Of a stretch of DNA of 64,000 nt, positions 53,377 to 61,910 are shown piece after piece. The position numbers and the translations under genes were made by a program. Source of the stretch: Gemmatimonadota bacterium (GTDB lineage: Bacteria > Gemmatimonadota > Gemmatimonadetes > Gemmatimonadales > GWC2-71-9); NCBI GenBank assembly GCA_029863245.1, contig JAOTVV010000005.1:62001-126000 (forward strand), given 5' to 3'. Under the pieces are notes generated by a model. The model made no database searches, was not told the DNA's origin, and was given only the letters and a program-made list of their open reading frames with translations. How positions within the stretch are numbered: the stretch's first letter is position 1; every line of letters begins with the position of its first letter.

Positions 53377-54711
53377 CTAGAAGTTGTACTCCAGCCCCGC
53401 GGTCCAGGCCAGCGACGGACGGAGACCGCCGGTGTTGAGGGGGAACAGGGCGTTGGCAATGATCCGTAGGCCGGTACTGGTCACGAACTTCATCCCCACC
53501 GAGCCGTTGATGATGTCGTCCCGTCGGTTGGGGATGTTGGTCAAGTCGATCGTGCGGCGGAACGGCACGTCGATCGTGACCGGATCCGGCACCGTGAGTT
53601 GCGATTCACCGACCTGCAGCTCCGAGATCACCTCCACCGCCAGGGCCGCCCAATTCGAGAGCATGTGATCGAACCCCAGCGTCGCGAGCAACGCATCGTT
53701 CTGGAGGTCGCCCTCCCGATACACGTAGCCCACGTTGGCATGCGGCGCGAAGGCGCCGAACTGCGCCGACACGATCCCGAGCCCCCGCACCGACGTCCGG
53801 CCCGAGCCCAGCAGGTCCACCTCGCTGCCCGTGGCAAACCGGGCATCGCCCAGGATGGCAAACGCGGCCGTCTGCGACTGGCCCAGTCGGATCTTGAGCC
53901 GGGCGGCGACGTCACCGAGTCCGGTCGCCGATCCTTCCACGAAGCGGGACGCGCTCAGCTCGGCATTGGTGGGTGTTCCCTCGAAGAAGTGCGTCGCCTG
54001 GGGCCCGCCGAACGGGACGACCTGGGCCGCGCTCGTGCCGCGCAGCGAGGTAGAGATGATGGGGACCGCCACACTGACGTCGACCCAGTCGAGGAGCCCG
54101 TAGCTCAGCAGGAAGATCGTCGACGTCACGTCGACGTTGAGGTCGAGCGTCAAGGCGATGACGTCGTTTTCCAGCGTGGGAATGCCCATGAGCGAGCAAT
54201 CCCCACCGGACACCGAATCGCAGCCCGCAAAGTCGACGTTCTGGTGTGTGAAGTTGAGTTGGATGTTGTCGAGTGGCACGCCCCGGACCGACTTGAACTT
54301 GAACACGCTCATGCTGGCGCCGACCAACACGCGGCCGCGCCCCAGGGTCTGCGCCCGTTCGGCGAAGACGGGTCCGGGCGAGGTCGAGGTCGCCACCGGT
54401 GCGCCGCCCTCGAACCGGAACGTCCGACCGCTACTGGTGGCACTGATCGGCAGGTTGGTGATGTTCGAGCCGATCGCCGTGCTCAGGAAGGAGATCAGCG
54501 TCCCGTTGCTCTCCACCGCGGAGGGAACGAAGTGGGTGCCGTGGACCTGAATGGACGTTGGATTGTTCGGGTCGGCCGTGCCGGACAGGAACAACGGGTC
54601 TCCGCCGGATCCGAAGATGAACAGCTCGTCAATCTTATCTCGCAGCCCCTGGCCCGAAGCCGGGGCGGCGACGATCGTCAGGGCGAGAAGCGCATACAGA
54701 ACACGTGCCAT
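53377..54711 (-). CDS. Outer-membrane barrel-like protein (transporter-like)
   Basis: The 444-residue product has a signal peptide (LYALLALTIVAAPASGQ) and a long run of amphipathic strands with aromatic turns, including VDVSVAVPIISTSLRG, LGDVAARLKIRL, FAPHANVGYVYRE, and the C-terminal RPSLAWTAGLEYNF, which ends in phenylalanine as barrels do. The layout resembles the 'phenol degradation/FadL-like' putative transporters. The substrate is unknown. It is in the same direction as the kinase gene upstream (60-base gap). Confidence 0.78.
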   Translation of the reverse strand: MARVLYALLALTIVAAPASGQGLRDKIDELFIFGSGGDPLFLSGTADPNNPTSIQVHGTHFVPSAVESNGTLISFLSTAIGSNITNLPISATSSGRTFRFEGGAPVATSTSPGPVFAERAQTLGRGRVLVGASMSVFKFKSVRGVPLDNIQLNFTHQNVDFAGCDSVSGGDCSLMGIPTLENDVIALTLDLNVDVTSTIFLLSYGLLDWVDVSVAVPIISTSLRGTSAAQVVPFGGPQATHFFEGTPTNAELSASRFVEGSATGLGDVAARLKIRLGQSQTAAFAILGDARFATGSEVDLLGSGRTSVRGLGIVSAQFGAFAPHANVGYVYREGDLQNDALLATLGFDHMLSNWAALAVEVISELQVGESQLTVPDPVTIDVPFRRTIDLTNIPNRRDDIINGSVGMKFVTSTGLRIIANALFPLNTGGLRPSLAWTAGLEYNF

Positions 54712-54771
54712 GCTTCCTCCGGGAGGACGCCGGGAGCCGGCGCCGGGGACAAGTCTATTGGGCTCTGGGGA

Positions 54772-57234
54772 TCAGTTGATCGACACAAGGCGCCAACCGC
54801 GGGCGCCGCGCTCGAGTTGCGCCGTGAAGGTTTCGGCAAACCGTTGGGCACGGTCAGTTCGGTATTCGTAAATGGCCTCGACGCTGGCACGTGCCGCGTC
54901 GCCGTTCACTTGGACGTCGAGCGTCCTGAACGTCGCCGAGAGGCCGTTGGCGTCGTGGAAGAGCGCGCGCCACCCACGTTCCTGGTCGGCGGACATGCCG
55001 GCGTACACGCGCTTGAGTCGTGCGATGTCGATCGACTCGATCGCGGTCCGGTACTCCTCGAGTACGCCCTCGATCTCGGATCGCGGATCGGCGACCGGGG
55101 TCGGTGCGGTCGGAGCCTCCACGGTCACCGTCGCGCTTGCGGTGGCCTCACCACTCGTGGCCGAAATGGTGACGCTGCCCGCGGCGAGACCCGTGACGAG
55201 ACCCGAAGGCGTGACCGACGCGACGGTGGTATTGCTGGATTGCCAGGCCACGGCGCGGTCGGTGAGGGGTGAGCCAGCACGGTCCCGAGTGGTCGCCGTG
55301 AACTGGGAGCTGCCACCGACGACGATCGACGTTCTGGTGGGCGCGATCTCGACCGTCGCCACCCCGACCAGCGTCACCGAAACCTCTGCCGTGCCGGAGC
55401 GCGAGCCGCTTCGGGCGGTGATGCGGGCTGTCCCCGCGGAGACAGCCCGCACGACGCCGGCGGACGAGACCGAGGCCACGGCGGGCACGTCGGACGACCA
55501 ACTCATTGGCGCACCGGGCATGAGCCGGCCGTTCTGGTCGATGCCGCTCGCTATGAGCTGCACGCTCGTGCCTGGGCTGAGTGATACGGTGCCCGGCGCC
55601 ACGCGGATCGTGGTGAGGCGGGGAGGGGCAGGAGTAGCGGTGGCCGCAACCGTCGGTGGCGGAGGCGCCGTCACCGTCACGACGACCGAGGCGCTGGCCC
55701 GGCCGCTCCGCACGGTGACCTGGGTCGTCCCTGGGCCGGTGGCTGTCACCACCCCGTCGCCCGCCACCGACGCCACCCCGGCGTTGGCACTCACCCACTC
55801 GAGTCGGGCGGATGGAACCGCCACTCCGCCACTGTCCCGCGGCGTGGCCAAGAGCGGCGTCGTTTCGCCGAGGGCGAGGGAAGCGGACAACGGACGCACG
55901 TCCAGCGTAGAAACCGAGGACGGAGCCGGGGCGGCGGGTGGTGGTGTGGCGTTGGCTTGGCTCGTGGGACCGGATGCACTCGACCCCCGGCCCAACAGGA
56001 GCCAACCCCCGACCACGGCGGCGAGCACGAACGGCAGTGCCCAAAAAAGGGCTCGCACCCGGGACCGAGCGGTGGGTCTGGTCACCGAGGCAAACGGGGT
56101 TGCCGCTGCCCGCGCGGCGGACGCGGGTGGTGCCGGGCTCATGGGGGTGCTGAGCGGGACCGGGCTCCCGGGCGTGCGGAATTTCTCGAGCAGCTCGTTG
56201 GCCGACCCACTCCGCGCGAGCGTGAGCATGTGGGTGCGCACGATCCCACTCTGGCTGTCGGAGATGATTCCGATGGCGGCCACGGCATCCTCGATGCTCG
56301 GCCAGCGCTGCTCGGGTTCCTTGCCCAGCATGCGCATCACGGCGGTCCCGAGCTCGGGAGGACACTCGGGCCGCCGGGTGAGGATTGGAGGTGGGCTGGT
56401 ATGGCAGTGATCGTACATCAAGTTGATCATCGTGCCACCCTCGAATGGCTGGCGCCCGGTGATCATCTCGTACGCCACTACGCCCAGCGAATACTGGTCG
56501 GCCGCGCCCGTGATGGGACGGCCGGCGCATTGCTCCGGACTCATGTAGGCCGGCGTGCCCACCACACCGCCCGTCATCGTGAGCGCACGCTGTTCGGCCA
56601 CTTTGGCAATGCCGAAATCGGTCACCACCACCCAGCCGTCGTCGTCCAGCATGATGTTGCCCGGTTTGACGTCGCGATGCACCACGCCCTTGCGATGCGC
56701 ATGTCCCAGGGCACTTCCCACCTGGTTCAGGATGGTCTGCACCACGGGGAGCGGCATCGCCCCTACCTCACGGATCACGGATTCCAGGGAGCGGCCGGGC
56801 ACGTACTTCATGATGAAGTACACGATGTCCTCGCTCTCCTTGACCGCGTAGACGGGGATGATATGCGGGTGGCTCAGCGACGCTGCGGTGCGGGCCTCAC
56901 GCTTGAACCGGTCCTGAATGCCTGCATCCATCAACGTGAGCGCGGGTGCCATGACCTTGATCGCCACCTTGCGGTCGAGCGCGATGTCGTGGGCCAGGAA
57001 GACCACCGACATGCCGCCCCGTCCGATCTCCCCCAAGATCTCGTACTCGCCGAGTGTGACGCTCCGCAGGGCGTCGAGGAGCCGCCGCTCACTGGTGGAG
57101 ATCGTTTCGGCACTGGGCCGGCGCAACTGCGTGGTGGGCTCGCTGCTCGGATCGTAGCCCACCTGCCGTCCGCACCGCGAGCAGAACAGTGAGCCCGCCG
57201 TGACCTCGATGCTGCACGCGCTGCAGGTGCTCAC
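54772..57234 (-). CDS. Ser/Thr kinase with zinc ribbon, Ig-like repeats and NTF2-like tail
   Basis: The 820-residue protein starts with a zinc ribbon (CSACSIEV, CSRCGRQ), then a Hanks kinase (about residues 63-325) with EIGRGGMSVVF, VAIKVM, HRDVKPGN, TDFGIAK and TPAYMSPEQ, so it should be active. A membrane segment follows (ALPFVLAAVVGGWLLLG). The outer part holds three BIG2-type Ig-like repeats, e.g. ARLEWVSANAGVASVAG, APMSWSSDVPAVASVSS and AVAWQSSNTTVASVTP, each followed by a G-T-x-x-(V/I)-T strand. The C-terminal 100 residues look like an NTF2-like domain. This could sense an external ligand through its periplasmic part. A globin gene lies 40 bases upstream on the same strand. Confidence 0.92.
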   Translation of the reverse strand: MSTCSACSIEVTAGSLFCSRCGRQVGYDPSSEPTTQLRRPSAETISTSERRLLDALRSVTLGEYEILGEIGRGGMSVVFLAHDIALDRKVAIKVMAPALTLMDAGIQDRFKREARTAASLSHPHIIPVYAVKESEDIVYFIMKYVPGRSLESVIREVGAMPLPVVQTILNQVGSALGHAHRKGVVHRDVKPGNIMLDDDGWVVVTDFGIAKVAEQRALTMTGGVVGTPAYMSPEQCAGRPITGAADQYSLGVVAYEMITGRQPFEGGTMINLMYDHCHTSPPPILTRRPECPPELGTAVMRMLGKEPEQRWPSIEDAVAAIGIISDSQSGIVRTHMLTLARSGSANELLEKFRTPGSPVPLSTPMSPAPPASAARAAATPFASVTRPTARSRVRALFWALPFVLAAVVGGWLLLGRGSSASGPTSQANATPPPAAPAPSSVSTLDVRPLSASLALGETTPLLATPRDSGGVAVPSARLEWVSANAGVASVAGDGVVTATGPGTTQVTVRSGRASASVVVTVTAPPPPTVAATATPAPPRLTTIRVAPGTVSLSPGTSVQLIASGIDQNGRLMPGAPMSWSSDVPAVASVSSAGVVRAVSAGTARITARSGSRSGTAEVSVTLVGVATVEIAPTRTSIVVGGSSQFTATTRDRAGSPLTDRAVAWQSSNTTVASVTPSGLVTGLAAGSVTISATSGEATASATVTVEAPTAPTPVADPRSEIEGVLEEYRTAIESIDIARLKRVYAGMSADQERGWRALFHDANGLSATFRTLDVQVNGDAARASVEAIYEYRTDRAQRFAETFTAQLERGARGWRLVSIN

Positions 57235-57274
57235 GAGTCGGCCTGTTCGGGCAGGGGAGGATCCCGCCGGGTCA

Positions 57275-57769
57275 TCAATGGTGCGACCTCATGTACGCGA
57301 TCCCCGGCGCGACGGTGTGCCGCCACGCCTCTTCGACTTGAGCGGTGAAGTCGGGATCGTGCTCGCGGACCGTCTCCACGAGGCTTTCCACGAACCCGGG
57401 ATAGTGCTTTGGATCGATGTTCAGGTCGCGCCTGCTATGCCGTTCGGCAACGCGGCTCAGCACGGTGGGTTCGCCGTCGGAGTGACCCGGAAAGATGAGC
57501 AGCAGCCCGATGGCGTGGCGCAGGAGGTCGTGCTGGCGGCGGAAGTCGGTGTTCGCGAACATCGGCTCCACGTCCGGGCAGTTCTTGAAGAAGTTCCGGT
57601 AGAAGCACAGAAGGAAGTCGGGCGCGGCGCAGCAGCGATCGTAGCTCGCCCTGGCCGTCTGCATGGCGCGCTTCAGGAGCTCGGGCCCGGCCGGGGAGGA
57701 GGAGGCCTTGGACGACAACGGATACCGCCACTGGTTAATCCGACCAATAGTATCCGCTTTTTCACCCAT
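57275..57769 (-). CDS. Single-domain globin
   Basis: The 164-residue protein matches bacterial globins: LLCFYRNFFKNCPDVEPMF (helix B-C, phenylalanine CD1 in the MFANTDF turn), LLRHAIGLLLIF (helix E), a proximal histidine candidate in VAERHSRRDL, and PKHYPGFVESLVETVREHDP (helix G-H). It binds haem and may sense or detoxify O2 or NO. It is upstream of the Ig-like Ser/Thr kinase on the same strand (40-base gap), which suggests cotranscription and possibly a shared redox signal. Confidence 0.88.
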   Translation of the reverse strand: MGEKADTIGRINQWRYPLSSKASSSPAGPELLKRAMQTARASYDRCCAAPDFLLCFYRNFFKNCPDVEPMFANTDFRRQHDLLRHAIGLLLIFPGHSDGEPTVLSRVAERHSRRDLNIDPKHYPGFVESLVETVREHDPDFTAQVEEAWRHTVAPGIAYMRSHH

Positions 57770-57812
57770 GTCCAGTCAGCGCCCAGTGGTAGCCCGCAGC
57801 TCTTCTCCTGCA

Positions 57813-57820
57813 TACCTTTG
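57813..57820 (+). promoter_or_regulatory. TAnCTTTG promoter-like box upstream of second kinase gene
   Basis: TACCTTTG lies 78 bases before the ATG at 57899. No clear upstream half-element is visible. Confidence 0.4.
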
Positions 57821-57898
57821 CGGCATGCATAGCTGGGCACGCTCCGGCAACTCGCCCGGACCCGGTGTTGGAGAGTCCGCCGCGGGGGCCTCAGGCCG

Positions 57899-59461
57899 AT
57901 GACGTCCGCCGTCAGCCCCGAGTTCCTGGCGCTTCAGGAGGTCGTCGCCGGCCGTTACTCCATCGAGCGGGAACTCGGGCGCGGGGGTATGGGGATCGTG
58001 CTCCTCGCGCGCGACGTGGCGCTGGACCGTCTGGTGGCGATCAAGCTCCTGCCCCCGATGCTCGCCGAATCACGCGAGCGTCGCGATCGCTTCCTGCAAG
58101 AAGCCCGGACGGCGGCCGGCCTGTCCCACCCCAACATCGTCCCGATTCACGCTGTCGAGGAGCATGGCGATCTGGTGTTCTTCGTCATGGGGTTCGTGGA
58201 CGGTGAGACCCTGCGGGAGCGTGTCGAGCGCGTGGGACCACTGTCGCCACGTGAGGTGATGCGCGTGGTGCAGGAGGTGGCCTGGGCGCTCTCCTACGCG
58301 CATCAGCGGGGAGTCGTGCACCGTGACGTGAAGCCCGAGAACATCATGCTGGAGCGGGACACGGGCCGCGCGCTGGTGACCGACTTCGGCATCGCGCAGG
58401 TGGGTGAGTCCGCAGAAGCACCGGGTCACGTCGTCGGGACCGCTCGCTACCTGAGTCCGGAGCAAGCCGCCGGCGAGCAGGTGGACGGTCGGAGCGACCT
58501 CTACTCGCTCGGCGCGACGGCATTTTTTGCACTCACCGGGCGGGCGCCGTTCGAGGCGGGCAATGTCCCGGCGCTCCTGGCGAAGCACGTGAGCGAGCCC
58601 GCACCTGCTGTCACCCAGTTCCGAACGGGGGTGCCGGAGAAGCTCTCGGGCGTCATCTCGCGCTGTCTCGAGAAGGCGCCGGCGGATCGCTATCCGAGCG
58701 GCGAGAAACTCGCCGAGGCGATCGGTGAGCTTCGAGGTCGGGAGCTCCGGGCCCCTCCGCTGGTGCGCGGGTTCCTGCGGAACGCCGAGGTCACTACCGC
58801 CGTTTTTTTCACCGCGGCCCTCGTGTCGCAGAGCGCCAACGGCGCGTCGGGGTTTGCGAACTTCATCCTGATCGCGCTGTTCGTGCAGCTGGTGGCGGTG
58901 GCCCGGCGCCTGTTGCGCGTCGGGTACACGTTCGACGACATCCGGGCTGCACTACTCGCCGAGGCACGCGCGCTCGAGGAGGAAGCCGAGGCGGCGGGCT
59001 CGGGGAAGTTCATGCGGCGCGTGAACGGCCTGTGGAATCGGCTCTGGGCGGGGTGGGTGGGACGCAAGTTCTTCCGGCTCGCCGGCGTGCGGCTCAAACG
59101 ACCCGCCCGGCGCGCCCTACCATCGGCGGACGCCACCGAGCTGGTTCTCGGTCGCGCGGCCGTCGATGTGTTCGAGGCGCTTCCCGCCCCCGTCCGTCAC
59201 CAGCTGGCCGCCGCGCCGGACGTGATTCATCGGCTGGAGCGGGACGCCGAAGCGCTGCGCCGCCGTGGCGACACCGGAGAACGACTCCAGACGGCTGTTG
59301 CCGCCCTGGAATCCATGCGGCTCGGCATGTTGCGTATGCAGGCGGGCGGGGCCACGATGGACGATCTCACCGAGGACTTGGAGCGGGCCCGCGAGATCGC
59401 CGATCGCATCGATGCGGAGCTCGAAGCGCGTCGTGAGGTGAAGGAGCTGCTGAGACGCTAA
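57899..59461 (+). CDS. Ser/Thr protein kinase with membrane segments and coiled-coil tail
   Basis: The 520-residue protein has a Hanks kinase at about residues 15-275: ELGRGGMGIVLLA, VAIKLLPP, HRDVKPEN, TDFGIAQ, TARYLSPEQAAG. Then comes a hydrophobic region (VFFTAALVSQSANGASGFA to FVQLVAVARRLL) and a long charged helical tail ending in RREVKELLRR. The tail has several predicted helices and a short coiled coil. It is divergent from the globin/kinase pair. The ATG at 57899 is close to the kinase domain; it has no strong ribosome-binding site. Confidence 0.93.
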   Translation: MTSAVSPEFLALQEVVAGRYSIERELGRGGMGIVLLARDVALDRLVAIKLLPPMLAESRERRDRFLQEARTAAGLSHPNIVPIHAVEEHGDLVFFVMGFVDGETLRERVERVGPLSPREVMRVVQEVAWALSYAHQRGVVHRDVKPENIMLERDTGRALVTDFGIAQVGESAEAPGHVVGTARYLSPEQAAGEQVDGRSDLYSLGATAFFALTGRAPFEAGNVPALLAKHVSEPAPAVTQFRTGVPEKLSGVISRCLEKAPADRYPSGEKLAEAIGELRGRELRAPPLVRGFLRNAEVTTAVFFTAALVSQSANGASGFANFILIALFVQLVAVARRLLRVGYTFDDIRAALLAEARALEEEAEAAGSGKFMRRVNGLWNRLWAGWVGRKFFRLAGVRLKRPARRALPSADATELVLGRAAVDVFEALPAPVRHQLAAAPDVIHRLERDAEALRRRGDTGERLQTAVAALESMRLGMLRMQAGGATMDDLTEDLERAREIADRIDAELEARREVKELLRR

Positions 59462-59482
59462 GTGTGAGACTGGGCGGGTCGG

Positions 59483-59719
59483 TCAGTTGATTTTGCGGAT
59501 GCGTGCCAAGCTGGTGCACCATTCCGCATCGTTTCGTTGGTCGAGGGGAGTGGATCCAAACGCCGTGGTCTCGGGCCAGCCGACGATCATGCGCCCGCCC
59601 TCGTCGAATACCCCCACGACGCCGTCAGGATAGCGGCGAATCGTGAAGCGTCGTGCCCCGCACTGTATCGCCTTCTCTTCGATCATCTGGCGCTTGGTAA
59701 CTGGGTTGACCTGACTCAA
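59483..59719 (-). CDS. Small hypothetical protein
   Basis: This 78-residue protein (MSQVNPVTKRQMIEEKAI...) has a helical N-terminus, a beta-strand-like middle (FTIRRYPDGVVGVFDEGGRM) and a Trp-containing tail, with two cysteines. Composition is protein-like with no signal peptide. No family is recognised. It is convergent with the kinase gene (21 bases). Confidence 0.55.
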   Translation of the reverse strand: MSQVNPVTKRQMIEEKAIQCGARRFTIRRYPDGVVGVFDEGGRMIVGWPETTAFGSTPLDQRNDAEWCTSLARIRKIN

Positions 59720-59784
59720 GCTAGACGCGCGCTACCCGCGGGGCCAGCCCGCACACTGGACTCACCAAGCTCGCTACCACCGGC

Positions 59785-59790
59785 TATACT
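59785..59790 (+). promoter_or_regulatory. Possible -10 element for the peroxiredoxin gene
   Basis: TATACT lies 46 bases before the start codon. No good -35 hexamer is visible at 17 bases, so support is weak. Confidence 0.3.
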
Positions 59791-59835
59791 GAAGGCAAGT
59801 GGTGTCGATCCTTGCACGAAAGAAGGAGCTTGACG

Positions 59836-60432
59836 ATGACGCGTATCACGTGGGCAACTATCGCGATGCTGGCCGTGGCGGGCATGGCGCACCCGAGCCC
59901 TGCGGCTGCCCAAGACAGCCCCGCCCCCCTTGCAGTAGGCACCACGGCGCCGGATTTCAGCATTCCGGGCGCCACGCGGTACGGTGTGCTGCGAAACCCC
60001 ATCCGCCTCAGCGACTTCCGGGGCAAGACGGTCGTGCTCGCGTTCTTCTTTCGGGCGAGGAGCCGTGGCTGAACGATCCAAATGCACGCGTACCGTGATC
60101 AGTACGCGCAACTGTTCCGCAACGGCCGCGACGTGGTGTTGATCGCCGTCAGCACCGACAGCCCGGAGGCACTCGCCTCCTGGGCGCAGGACGACGAGTT
60201 CCCGTTTCTCTTCGGCAGCGATGAGGGTGCGAGGGTTGGACGGCAGTATGGATCGTTCATCGAGCGCCCGAACGGAGCGCTCGACAACCGTACGCTGTTC
60301 GTCATCGATCCCCAGGGTCGCATCGCGCACGTGGCTGCACCGTTCCGGGAAATCGATCCGACGGCCTACGAGGAATTGGGTGCGGCCATCGATCGCGTTG
60401 CACCGCCCCGTGTCGAGTCCGAGGGGACCTGA
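59836..60432 (+). CDS. Predicted selenocysteine-containing secreted peroxiredoxin
   Basis: The 198-residue frame starts with a signal peptide (ATIAMLAVAGMAHPSPAAAQ) and continues as an AhpC/TSA-type peroxiredoxin: LAVGTTAPDFSIPG, LSDFRGKTVVLAFFFRARSRG, then a TGA codon at 60070-60072, then TIQMHAYRDQYAQLF, DVVLIAVSTDSPEALASWA, EFPFLFGSDEGARVGRQYG and LFVIDPQGRI. Both halves are in one frame. The TGA falls exactly where the peroxidatic cysteine is expected (the family's G-C-T-x-Q-M context), and the remaining protein has no other cysteine, so the Sec would be the only redox residue. A SECIS-like hairpin follows. Alternatives are a nonsense mutation or a sequence error. ATG 59836 follows AAGAAGGAG. 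It would reduce peroxides in the periplasm. Confidence 0.75.
60070..60108 (+). promoter_or_regulatory. UGA codon and SECIS-like stem-loop
   Basis: After the in-frame TGA (60070-60072) and a 14-base spacer, a 7-bp perfect stem CGCGTAC / GTACGCG (60087-60093 with 60102-60108) encloses the loop CGTGATCA, which contains a GU at 60095-60096. Counting from the U of UGA, this GU is at positions 26-27; the essential GU of E. coli fdhF is at 23-24, to my recollection. This is consistent with a bacterial SECIS. Confidence 0.6.
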
Positions 60433-60433
60433 G

Positions 60434-60952
60434 TCAGCGTTCCACGAGGCGGTTCAGCGCGCCGACGAGGTCCTGGTCGGCACCGACGCCGGTGTACGCC
60501 ACGGTCCCCTCGCCGTCGAGGATGACGATGTATGAGGTCGTGGGCGCCTTGAACGCCCGCGTGGCCCGGCCCCTGGTGTCCCAGAGGTACCGGAACGGCG
60601 AGGGATGCCGCTCGAGATGACGGCGGATCGACCGCTGGCTCTGGTTGACCGCGACCCCGATCACGAGAAACGCCACGCGGTCGCCGTAGAAGCGGTGCGC
60701 TTCCTCCATTGACGGCTCGAGCTCCTCGCACACCGGGCACCACGTGGCCCAGAACTCGATCAGGACCGGCCTGCTGCCGACAAGGCTTCCCAGCTCGACC
60801 GCGTTGCCGTCTAGGTCCTCCACCGTGACGGCCGGTGCCGCGGTGCCGACCGGCAGGCCGACCGCGTTCTCCGCCTGCGCACGTGCGCCGTTGGGCACCA
60901 ACAGCGCGAGCAGGCCGACCGACACGACGATTGCATTGCCAAGCCGAGGCAT
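60434..60952 (-). CDS. TlpA-family thioredoxin-like periplasmic protein
   Basis: The 172-residue protein has a signal peptide (VVSVGLLALLVPNGARAQ), then a thioredoxin fold with active site EFWATWCPVCEELEP (CxxC), a DRVAFLVIGVAVNQSQRSI strand-helix and a cis-proline region TRAFKAPTTSYIVI. It reduces disulfides in the periplasm. Its ATG overlaps the CcdA stop by 1 base, so it is coupled to ccdA, which supplies electrons. It ends 1 base from the predicted selenoprotein peroxiredoxin, which faces it. Confidence 0.93.
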   Translation of the reverse strand: MPRLGNAIVVSVGLLALLVPNGARAQAENAVGLPVGTAAPAVTVEDLDGNAVELGSLVGSRPVLIEFWATWCPVCEELEPSMEEAHRFYGDRVAFLVIGVAVNQSQRSIRRHLERHPSPFRYLWDTRGRATRAFKAPTTSYIVILDGEGTVAYTGVGADQDLVGALNRLVER

Positions 60953-61689
60953 CACAGCACCAACCCCATCTGAATGAAGAAGTATTCCGCCATTGCCAGC
61001 ATGACGATCCCCCCGGCCTTCTTGATCCAGACCATCCAGGTCCCGGATTTCGGAAGGGCCGCCAACAGCCCCGACGACAGCCCGACCGCGACCAGCAGTG
61101 TCGTCATTCCGAGCGAGAACACGAACAGGTACAGGAACCCGTACACCGCACTGCGTGTCGTCGCGACCCAGGTGAGGACGACGGCGAAGGCCGGGGCTCC
61201 GCACGGGGCGGCCACGAGTCCCGAGGTCGCCCCCAGCAGGAAGACCGCCGGGTAGGACCCCCCGCCGAGTCCGCCCGCCCACGCCACCAGCCGCTTGGGC
61301 GCGGTTACGGGGATCACGTCCAGCATTGCTAGCGCGAAAACGAGCAGAAGGTTCCCGATTGCAAACCGGGCCCACGGGTTGGAGGCGACCGTACCGAACA
61401 GAGATCCGCTCAATCCTGCGAGCATCCCGAGCAGCGCGTAGAGCAGGGCAAGCCCGGACACGTAGGTCAGCGTGAGGCCGGCGATACGCCAGCGTGACGG
61501 CTGAGGCCCGCTGCTCGCAGCCAGGATCCCGGCTGTGATCGGGATCATGGGGTAGATGCACGGCGTGAGGCTGGTGAGCACGCCTGCCCCGAAGAGCGTG
61601 GCCAGGGCGACGACGGGACTGTGCTCGAGCGAGTCGGTGAGCCCTGACTGGGCGAGCGCGGTGAATAACGAGACGGCGATGGCCGGCAT
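60952..61689 (-). CDS. CcdA/DsbD-like membrane thiol-disulfide transporter
   Basis: The 245-residue membrane protein has about six segments and the CcdA/DsbD pattern: LTSLTPCIYPMIPITAG with the first functional cysteine, LVAAPCGAPAFAVV with the second, and a repeating internal layout. It transfers reducing equivalents from cytosolic thioredoxin to periplasmic thiol proteins. ATG 61689 starts directly before the first segment; earlier in-frame starts add Arg-rich sequence. It precedes the TlpA gene (TGATG overlap). Confidence 0.92.
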   Translation of the reverse strand: MPAIAVSLFTALAQSGLTDSLEHSPVVALATLFGAGVLTSLTPCIYPMIPITAGILAASSGPQPSRWRIAGLTLTYVSGLALLYALLGMLAGLSGSLFGTVASNPWARFAIGNLLLVFALAMLDVIPVTAPKRLVAWAGGLGGGSYPAVFLLGATSGLVAAPCGAPAFAVVLTWVATTRSAVYGFLYLFVFSLGMTTLLVAVGLSSGLLAALPKSGTWMVWIKKAGGIVMLAMAEYFFIQMGLVL

Positions 61690-61910
61690 CCCTGACCTTC
61701 CGGTGACCCGATTCGTCTGCGTCGCGCGCCGCCCGAGGGGACCGGGAGGCCCGAGCGACGCAGACTCCGTGGCTCGGAACATAGTGACACGCGCCGCCCC
61801 TGCCAGCCGGTCCCGCGCCCGCGTGGTTGCCTCAGTGGGTGCGCCGATGAAGATTGCGCGGCGCCGAGCCACACCGCGCACCACCCCGAGCCCTGTCCGG
61901 AGCCCGACCC

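Noticed and set aside
60082-60432. A separate small gene starting at ATG 60082
   Set aside because: It lacks the N-terminal peroxiredoxin half and is in the same frame as the upstream signal-peptide half, with only the TGA between.
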